From: CAZFJG01 sp964410915
Lineage (GTDB): Bacteria; Synergistota; Synergistia; Synergistales; JAFGMB01
Direction of reading: 5' to 3'
DNA: 20,024 bases
Assembly (NCBI GenBank): GCA_964410915.1
Contig: CAYPIU010000032.1
Location: 1 to 20,024 of the forward strand
Position numbers and translations under genes: made by a program. Positions within the stretch are counted from its first letter, which is position 1. Every line of letters starts with the position of its first letter. Shown in pieces: positions 14,951-20,024 of this stretch. A model generated the notes under the pieces. It saw nothing but the letters and a program-made list of their open reading frames with translations. It was not told where the DNA came from and searched no databases.

Positions 14951-15776
14951 ACTACCAGTTGGAGAAGCTATAGAAGCTGGAATAGAGTTTCTCTCTGATA
15001 ATTTTTCTTTTGCTACAAAGGCTTTTGCTGAAGTTGTAGAGACCGGGATAGACTTGATAGTTGATGGAATGATGCTTTTTCATCCGCTCATCCTGATCGC
15101 AGTTATTGCCTTGCTGGTCTGGCTGGTAACCCGCAAGAGAGGAATAACGATATTTGCAGGGGCAGGTCTTTTGCTGATCCTGAATTTTGGGCTATGGGAA
15201 CCGACCGTTAGTACAGTTGCCCTGGTCGTAGTGGCTACAATGATAGCGATAATGATCGGTCTCCCGCTGGGAATCCTTGCAGCCTTGAACGGTAAAGCTT
15301 ATAAGATAATTATGCCCATACTGGACTTTATGCAGACAATGCCCGCTTTCGTTTATCTTATTCCGGCGATTCCATTTTTCGGACTCGGTGTCGTGGCAGC
15401 CATTTTTTCGACTGTCATTTTCTCCGTACCACCGTCCATAAGACTTACCTGTCTTGGTATACGGCAGGTCCCGGAGGAACTTATAGAAGCTGCAGATTCG
15501 TTCGGAAGCAGTAAACGCCAGAAACTGTTTAAACTTCAGCTTCCCATGGCTACTTCAACGATCATGGCAGGGATCAACCAGACCATAATGCTTGGCCTTT
15601 CAATGGTAGTCATTGCGGCCATGATCGGAGCCAAAGGTCTTGGCGGAGAGGTCTGGAGAGCAATTCAGAGACTTGATCCGGCGAGTGGTTTTGATGCCGG
15701 TATTGGCATAGTTATCATTGCCATAATTCTTGATAGAACAATGCAGTCTCTTGGTTCAAGTGCAGTAAAGAAGTAG
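14937..15776 (+). CDS. opuAB: Glycine betaine/proline ABC transporter permease
   Basis: This is the inner-membrane permease of the same importer, 279 residues, in the ProW/OpuAB family. A short amphipathic N-terminus (about 1-45) is followed by hydrophobic helices beginning LILIAVIALLVWLV, and further helices through the BPD_transp_1 domain. The EAA coupling segment is visible as EELIEAADSFGSSKRQKLFKLQLP near 180-205, followed by the conserved INQTIMLGLSMVVIAAMIGAKGLG. It carries no fused binding protein, unlike Lactococcus OpuABC, in line with separate periplasmic receptors. GAAGGAGTG lies six bases before the ATG, inside the end of the ATPase gene. A second ATG directly follows the first and could equally serve. 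Confidence 0.95.
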   Translation: MMIPKLPVGEAIEAGIEFLSDNFSFATKAFAEVVETGIDLIVDGMMLFHPLILIAVIALLVWLVTRKRGITIFAGAGLLLILNFGLWEPTVSTVALVVVATMIAIMIGLPLGILAALNGKAYKIIMPILDFMQTMPAFVYLIPAIPFFGLGVVAAIFSTVIFSVPPSIRLTCLGIRQVPEELIEAADSFGSSKRQKLFKLQLPMATSTIMAGINQTIMLGLSMVVIAAMIGAKGLGGEVWRAIQRLDPASGFDAGIGIVIIAIILDRTMQSLGSSAVKK

Positions 15777-15798
15777 AAACACCTTTTTAAGTCTCTTT

Positions 15799-15822
15799 TA
15801 TACATGAAATGGTTCATGTATA
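15799..15822 (+). repeat. Intercistronic hairpin between permease and binding protein
   Basis: TATACATGAA (15799-15808) and TTCATGTATA (15813-15822) are perfect 10-base arms around ATGG, without a T-tract. It stands 16 bases before the ribosome-binding site of the binding-protein gene. In ABC operons such hairpins often stabilise the downstream message so that the receptor is made in excess; that role is inferred here. Confidence 0.5.
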
Positions 15823-15853
15823 TAAGGTTACAAAATACAAGGAGGTATTTAGA

Positions 15854-16714
15854 GTGAAAAAATTTATTACTATGTTAGCTGTTTGTGCTCTTGTTTTTGC
15901 CCTTGCCGTACCGGCTGCTATGGCCGCAGACAAGGATGAGGTTAGCCTCGTATATGTCGAATGGTCATGTGCAACCGCGAGTACCAATGTAGTTGCAGCA
16001 GTTCTCGAAGATGAGCTTGGTTATGATGTTGAGTTGATCCCTGTGAGTGCAGCCGCAATGTGGCAGGCTCTTGCTGATGGCGATGTAGACGCTATGACCA
16101 CAGCATGGCTTCCAATTACCCACGGACACTATGTTGAAAGATTCGGTGAAGATATTGTAAACCTTGGGCCAAACCTTGAGGGTGCCGGTATCGGTCTCGT
16201 TGTTCCTACATATGTTGATATAGATTCCATAGCTGAAATGCCTGCAAATGCCGAAAAGTTTGATAACGAGATAATCGGTATAGATCCAGGTGCAGGTATC
16301 ATGAGTAAGACCGAATCAGCCCTTGAAGTCTATGAACTTGAAGATGCTGATATTGAACTGGTCGAAGGCAGCGGAGCTACAATGACTGCAACTCTCAAAG
16401 ATAAGATAGACAACAATGAATGGGTAGCAGTGACCGGTTGGAGTCCTCACTGGAAGTTCGCCAGATGGGACCTCAAATATCTTGAAGATCCAGAGAATGT
16501 TTATGGCGGAGCTGAAGAGATAGATACTATCGTTCGTAAGGGCCTTAAAGAGGATATGCCCGAGGTATATGCTTTCCTCGACAATTTTAAATGGACACTT
16601 GCTGAGATAGGTGAGGTTCAGGGATGGAATGCAGAGGGAGCTGATCCTGCAGATTCCGCAAGACGCTGGATAAAAGAGAATCCCGAGATCGTCAACGAGT
16701 GGCTCGGTAAATAA
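15854..16714 (+). CDS. opuAC: Glycine betaine-type periplasmic binding protein, copy A
   Basis: This is the receptor of the OpuA-type importer, 286 residues from a GTG start. AAGGAGGT (15839-15846) fits GTG 15854; the upstream in-frame ATG at 15809 lies in a hairpin loop and lacks a site. The signal peptide (KKFITMLAVCALVFALAVPA, cut after AMA) has no lipobox, so the mature protein is a soluble periplasmic receptor. OpuAC pocket and fold motifs are present: VEWSCATA, PVSAAAMWQALADGDVD, AWLP, GIDPGAG, and GWSPHWKFARWDLKYLEDP with its cluster of Trp residues for cation-pi binding of quaternary amines. It is strongly acidic, as in halophile secreted proteins. It follows the permease after a hairpin and ends at its own terminator. 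Confidence 0.93.
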   Translation: MKKFITMLAVCALVFALAVPAAMAADKDEVSLVYVEWSCATASTNVVAAVLEDELGYDVELIPVSAAAMWQALADGDVDAMTTAWLPITHGHYVERFGEDIVNLGPNLEGAGIGLVVPTYVDIDSIAEMPANAEKFDNEIIGIDPGAGIMSKTESALEVYELEDADIELVEGSGATMTATLKDKIDNNEWVAVTGWSPHWKFARWDLKYLEDPENVYGGAEEIDTIVRKGLKEDMPEVYAFLDNFKWTLAEIGEVQGWNAEGADPADSARRWIKENPEIVNEWLGK

Positions 16715-16735
16715 GTACTGAAAAAGCTTATTTTC

Positions 16736-16766
16736 AAGGCCGTCCTTTAAGGACGGCCTTTTTTTT
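16736..16766 (+). terminator. Intrinsic terminator after binding protein A
   Basis: AAGGCCGTCC (16736-16745) and GGACGGCCTT (16751-16760) are perfect arms around TTTAA, followed by a run ending in eight T. It separates the ABC operon from the paralogous receptor gene. Confidence 0.93.
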
Positions 16767-16781
16767 ATGGTCATCAGTCAT

Positions 16782-16818
16782 TTGACAGGTTAAAAAGGGT
16801 GTAATATCTTTAACCTGT
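16782..16818 (+). promoter_or_regulatory. Promoter of binding protein B with overlapping inverted repeat (operator candidate)
   Basis: TTGACA (16782-16787) and TATCTT (16805-16810) are 17 bases apart. A perfect 10-base inverted repeat, ACAGGTTAAA (16785-16794) and TTTAACCTGT (16809-16818), overlaps the 3' half of the -35 and the end of the -10, the geometry of a repressor operator. Start of transcription near 16817 leaves a leader of about 300 bases. That leader holds no gene; it contains a smaller palindrome, GGGATA-TT-TATCCC at 17019-17032. Confidence 0.55.
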
Positions 16819-17115
16819 GATCAAAAATATGAACTACAATTTACGGTTGCGTTTTTAACAATTCTGAATAGATCCAGGTTGGTGAGAAAAATCCCTTTTA
16901 TCAATATCCGCTTTTTCTGAGGTTCTCCATTCCTATATTGAAAAATTGAAGATGATCTTTTCCTGATATCTCTGTTCATTCAGTATCTGATAAAAAACCG
17001 AAAAGTTCTTTTTCCCAAGGGATATTTATCCCGGGTTTCGCTATGTTCATATGGGGAATTCAGAAGATACGGAATATATTGTTTAGATCAAATTATTTCA
17101 AGGAGGATGTTAAGG

Positions 17116-17970
17116 TTGAAAAAAGTATTAATTATGGCAATTATTGCCGCACTTGCAGTTGCAATGATTGCCCCGGCAGCGATGGCAAAAGAGGATAACG
17201 AGTTGCGTCTTGCCTATGTTGAGTGGTCATGCGCAACAGCAGCCACTAATGTCGTCAAGACAGTTCTCGAGGACGAGATGGGTTACGAAGTTGAGATCAT
17301 TCCTGTAAGCGCTGCTGCTATGTGGCAGGCCCTTTCAGGTGGAGATGTTGACGGTATCGTCTGCGCGTGGCTGCCGGTTACCCAGGGTCATTACCTTGAA
17401 AGGTTCAGGGAAGATGTAATTGACCTTGGTCCCAATACAGAGGGAGCAGGTATAGGTCTCGTTGTTCCATCTTACGTTGATATTGATTCTATTGCCGATA
17501 TGAATGAAGTTGCGGACAAATTCGATGGTGAGATAATCGGGATCGACCCGGGTGCAGGTGTCATGATCAAGACTGAGAAAGTTCTGGAAGCATATGGTCT
17601 TGAGGATATTGAGCTTATAGAGGGTAGTGGAGCTATCATGACAGCTACGCTCAAAGACAGGATCGACGATGGTGAGTGGGTTGCTGTTACCGGTTGGACT
17701 CCACACTGGATGTTTGCCAGATGGGATCTTAAATACCTGGAGGACCCGAAGGGGGTTTATGGAGAGTCCGAGGCCATAAATACAGTGGTACGTAAAGAGC
17801 TCAAGGAAGAGCACCCTGAAGTATTTGCTTTCCTTGATAATTTTGAGTGGTCTCTTGCAGAGATAGGTCAGGTTATGGACTGGAATGCCTCCGGTTCTGA
17901 TCCGGAAGAATCAGCAGAACGCTGGCTTGAGGAAAATCCTGAAAGATTGGCTGCATGGTTAGGTAAATAA
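17116..17970 (+). CDS. Glycine betaine-type periplasmic binding protein, copy B
   Basis: This 284-residue paralogue of copy A aligns along its whole length, with most residues identical by eye and a two-residue deletion in the segment LEAYGLEDIELIEG. TTG 17116 is taken as start because AAGGAGG (17100-17106) is nine bases upstream; the in-frame ATG at 17107 abuts that site too closely. A lipobox-free signal peptide ends APAAMA. Pocket motifs are kept: VEWSCATA, CAWLPVTQGHY, GIDPGAG and GWTPHWMFARWDLKYL. Differences near the pocket (TTAWLPITHGHY in A against VCAWLPVTQGHY in B, PHWKF against PHWMF) may change ligand choice. It has its own promoter and terminator, so its dose can be set apart from the transporter. 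Gene duplication is the simple origin. Confidence 0.92.
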   Translation: MKKVLIMAIIAALAVAMIAPAAMAKEDNELRLAYVEWSCATAATNVVKTVLEDEMGYEVEIIPVSAAAMWQALSGGDVDGIVCAWLPVTQGHYLERFREDVIDLGPNTEGAGIGLVVPSYVDIDSIADMNEVADKFDGEIIGIDPGAGVMIKTEKVLEAYGLEDIELIEGSGAIMTATLKDRIDDGEWVAVTGWTPHWMFARWDLKYLEDPKGVYGESEAINTVVRKELKEEHPEVFAFLDNFEWSLAEIGQVMDWNASGSDPEESAERWLEENPERLAAWLGK

Positions 17971-17992
17971 ATATTAGATCCGGTTATATTTT

Positions 17993-18024
17993 AAGGGCAT
18001 TCCTTCGGGGGATGCCCTTGTTTT
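17993..18024 (+). terminator. Intrinsic terminator after binding protein B
   Basis: AAGGGCATTCC and the matching strand ending ATGCCCTT (17993-18019) form an 11-pair stem capped by TTCGG, followed by TTGTTTT. Confidence 0.85.
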
Positions 18025-18040
18025 CATTATTTCGCATAGG

Positions 18041-18076
18041 AATAATAAAAAAGGCCATTCCCCAGGGAATGGCCTT
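18041..18076 (-). terminator. Intrinsic terminator of the helicase gene
   Basis: AAGGCCATTCCC (18051-18062) and GGGAATGGCCTT (18065-18076) are perfect 12-base arms around CA. On the minus strand the stem is followed by a run of T (18056-18041 region), so it ends the helicase transcript 20 bases after the stop codon. Confidence 0.88.
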
Positions 18077-18095
18077 GAACTTTTAAAAGAGATTT

Positions 18096-19841
18096 TTATC
18101 CATGGATCCTTGTTTTGGACCGGGGCTTTTTCCTGGCCGCCTTTTCACGGCGCTGGTTATGCTCACTATGTCCTGTTGTTCCTTTTTTCCTTGCCTGAGG
18201 AGCGTTTTCGGACGGAGAGAGTCCCCATTCATTTAACTTGTTATTATGCCTGCTGAGTTTTTCCAGAGCCTCGGGCATCAAGCCGACATATATGTGATCT
18301 TTTCTGATGTTGATCTCCGCGACCTCCTTGTGATTTACACCGAGTGAGCTGCAGATACTGCGAAGAACTCTTCCAGGATTCCATTCTTCCTTGTCCGTTA
18401 TATTGAATTTGACAACAGTACCTTTATCTCTACGGGTATTTCTGCCGCCTCTCTGACCGTCTCTCTGTCCATCTCTCTGTTCGTTCCTTCTTCTTGAGGA
18501 ATGATGATCTTTTTGTGCCATGTCACGTTCCAGATCTGCCTTGAGATCGTAGCCTTTAGATATATTCTTCTCTGTGAGGTCAAGAAGACCGGCAACAAGG
18601 GTAAAAGGATCGTTTCTTTCAAGAAGACTTGCAGTCCATTCCTGTATATCCTTGCTGATACTGTTTTCCTTCTTGAAGAACTTCTCTTCATATTTTGTTC
18701 TGTTGCGGGCTGTTATTTCATTGCTGTCAGGAACGTTAAGCCATTCTGCCTTGATCTTTGTTCCTCTTAGCATACTCTTGAACTTACGTGATTCTGAAGG
18801 GTTAAGGACCACGATATTTTCTCCGTCAGAGCCTGCTCTTCCGGTACGTCCACTACGATGGGTAAAAGTCTCAAGATCATCGGGTAAACCGAACTGAAAA
18901 ACATGTTCAACACCTGGAACATCAAGTCCTCTTGCTGCTACATTCGTGGCGACAAGAAGAGATATCCTGCCGGACCTCAGAGCGCTGAGAGCGGTATTTC
19001 GTTCTCTCTGACTCATGTCTCCGTGAAGACTGGAAGCACGAAAACCCTCAGACTGGAGTTTCTCGGCAACTTTCATCGTTTCTGCCCTTGTATGGCAGAA
19101 AATAAGTCCCTTTGATGAGTCTTCCCAAAGCAATACGTTTACCAGTCCCTCAACTCTTGTCCTGCGGGGGACTGTGTAGATCTTGTGCTCTATTTCCGAG
19201 TGCTGTGCACCCTCTTCAACAAGGCTTATGTAGAATGGATTCTGTAGATATCTTTTTGAGAGAGCCTTGATCTCTGAAGGCATTGTTGCAGAAAAAAGCC
19301 ATGTTCTCTGCCTTTCAGGAACTGTATCCAGAATAGCTTCAAGTTCTTCCCTGAATCCCATATCAAGCATATGGTCGCCCTCATCGAGGATGACAGTGTG
19401 TATATCGTCAACTTTCAGGGTTCCTCGCTTCAGATGATCGAGTGTTCTTCCGGGGGTCCCGGTTACGATCGAAGCACCTTTTCGGAGGTCCCTTATCTGT
19501 TGTGAAATATCCATACCACCGACAAGACTTGTTGTTAAAAGTCTTTCTTTTCTGCCCAGCCATTCGGCTTCTCTGTTTATCTGCATTGCGAGTTCTCTTG
19601 TCGGAGAGAGTATCAATACCTTGGGACTTCCTTTTTCCGTATTTCTTTCATTGAAAAGGGGGAGCAGGAATGCGAGGGTTTTACCGGAGCCGGTTTTTGC
19701 CCTTACAATTAGATCCTGTTCAATGTTATCAAGTTCCAGTATTTTTTTCTGAACCGATGTGGGTTCAGTAAACCCCTTATGTTCAATGGTCTCAAGAAGT
19801 TCACTCCTGAGTTCGTAACTTTTGAATCTGTTATCAGTCAT
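18096..19841 (-). CDS. DEAD-box-type ATP-dependent RNA helicase with DbpA-like C-terminal domain
   Basis: This is an RNA helicase of the CsdA/DbpA kind, active in ribosome assembly or RNA turnover, 581 residues from ATG 19841. That start follows AGGAGG by 12 bases; the upstream in-frame ATG has no site. Helicase motifs run in order: Q motif PTSVQ, I AKTGSGKT (48-55), Ia PTRELA, Ib GTPGR, II DEGD (153-156), III SAT, IV LIFCHTR, V ARGLDVPGV and VI HRSGRTGRAG. Motif II has Gly in place of the usual Ala. A basic Arg/Gly/Gln-rich linker with an RDGQ repeat is followed by a DbpA-type RNA-binding domain (about residues 465-540, VVKFNITDKEEWNPG to HIYVGLMPEALEKL) and a Lys/Arg-rich tail. The last two elements suggest a structured-rRNA target. 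The gene is alone with its own promoter and terminator. Confidence 0.93.
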   Translation of the reverse strand: MTDNRFKSYELRSELLETIEHKGFTEPTSVQKKILELDNIEQDLIVRAKTGSGKTLAFLLPLFNERNTEKGSPKVLILSPTRELAMQINREAEWLGRKERLLTTSLVGGMDISQQIRDLRKGASIVTGTPGRTLDHLKRGTLKVDDIHTVILDEGDHMLDMGFREELEAILDTVPERQRTWLFSATMPSEIKALSKRYLQNPFYISLVEEGAQHSEIEHKIYTVPRRTRVEGLVNVLLWEDSSKGLIFCHTRAETMKVAEKLQSEGFRASSLHGDMSQRERNTALSALRSGRISLLVATNVAARGLDVPGVEHVFQFGLPDDLETFTHRSGRTGRAGSDGENIVVLNPSESRKFKSMLRGTKIKAEWLNVPDSNEITARNRTKYEEKFFKKENSISKDIQEWTASLLERNDPFTLVAGLLDLTEKNISKGYDLKADLERDMAQKDHHSSRRRNEQRDGQRDGQRGGRNTRRDKGTVVKFNITDKEEWNPGRVLRSICSSLGVNHKEVAEINIRKDHIYVGLMPEALEKLSRHNNKLNEWGLSPSENAPQARKKGTTGHSEHNQRREKAARKKPRSKTRIHG

Positions 19842-19870
19842 GTAGTTTCTTATCCTCCTAATTATTCGAA

Positions 19871-19913
19871 AACACAAAAAGAGTGACACTCCCCCCGTCA
19901 GGGGGTGCCACTC
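19871..19913 (-). terminator. Terminator-like hairpin in the helicase leader
   Basis: On the minus strand GAGTGGCACCCCC (19913-19901) pairs with GGGGGAGTGTCACTC (one mismatch, one bulge), followed by TTTTTGTGTT (19880-19871). It lies between the predicted promoter (19943-19970) and the start codon at 19841, so it would act as an attenuator unless it ends a separate short RNA. Confidence 0.7.
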
Positions 19914-19942
19914 TGCATGATCCCTTCATGGTAACGCTACCA

Positions 19943-19970
19943 ATTATCCGGCAAAGACAGTTTTTGTCAA
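19943..19970 (-). promoter_or_regulatory. Predicted promoter of the helicase gene
   Basis: On the minus strand TTGACA (19970-19965) and GATAAT (19948-19943) are 16 bases apart. Start near 19936 gives a leader of about 95 bases beginning with a small TGGTA/TACCA hairpin and containing the terminator above. The remaining 54 bases to the window end hold nothing recognisable. Confidence 0.6.
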
Positions 19971-20024
19971 GTTTTATGCCTGATATATATAAAAATAATA
20001 TTGGCCATCAATGGGGGTCAGTCT

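Noticed and set aside
18403..18500. Tandem repeat encoding RDGQ in the helicase linker as a possible CRISPR or minisatellite
   Set aside because: Only about two short units, in frame within the coding sequence; it is a low-complexity RNA-binding linker.

Overview
The window reads as chromosomal core and accessory DNA from a diderm, probably anaerobic, salt-adapted bacterium. Four things point that way. There is a three-gene set for an LPS inner-core sugar. Three glycine-betaine-type binding proteins have plain cleavable signal peptides and no lipobox. A flavodoxin-ferredoxin fusion of the kind common in anaerobes is present. Several proteins are acidic. Halanaerobiales-like or Synergistota-like lineages would fit, but this is inference. 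No rRNA, tRNA, CRISPR array, transposase or phage gene was seen.

Left part (1-6121): the 3' end of a D-2-hydroxyacid dehydrogenase converges on asparagine synthetase (asnB, minus strand). The asnB leader contains an intrinsic terminator. After a gene-poor gap of about 690 bp comes a plus-strand operon, kdsB-kdnB-kdnA. It matches the pathway known from Shewanella that oxidises and then transaminates Kdo at C8 and loads the 8-amino sugar onto CMP for LPS core assembly.

Middle part (6122-13130): an EFR1-type flavodoxin/ferredoxin protein (minus) is followed by a class I c-di-GMP riboswitch plus terminator. These sit directly in front of a MASE3-GGDEF diguanylate cyclase with an intact inhibitory site, so the enzyme appears to be controlled by its own product at two levels. 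Then come the housekeeping sigma factor (rpoD), a large solitary glycine-betaine-type binding protein (minus), and a divergent RocB-type M20 peptidase that ends at a perfect 44-bp palindromic terminator.

Right part (13131-20024): a near-consensus promoter and a long, possibly structured leader precede a glycine betaine/proline-type ABC operon (ATPase with CBS domains, permease, binding protein). A close paralogue of the binding protein follows, with its own promoter overlapped by a 10-bp inverted repeat. The window ends with a minus-strand DEAD-box-type RNA helicase. It has an unusual DEGD motif II and a DbpA-like RNA-binding tail, and a terminator lies between its promoter and its start codon. 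Regulation by leader RNA recurs: asnB, the cyclase and the helicase each have a terminator-like hairpin between a predicted promoter and the start codon.
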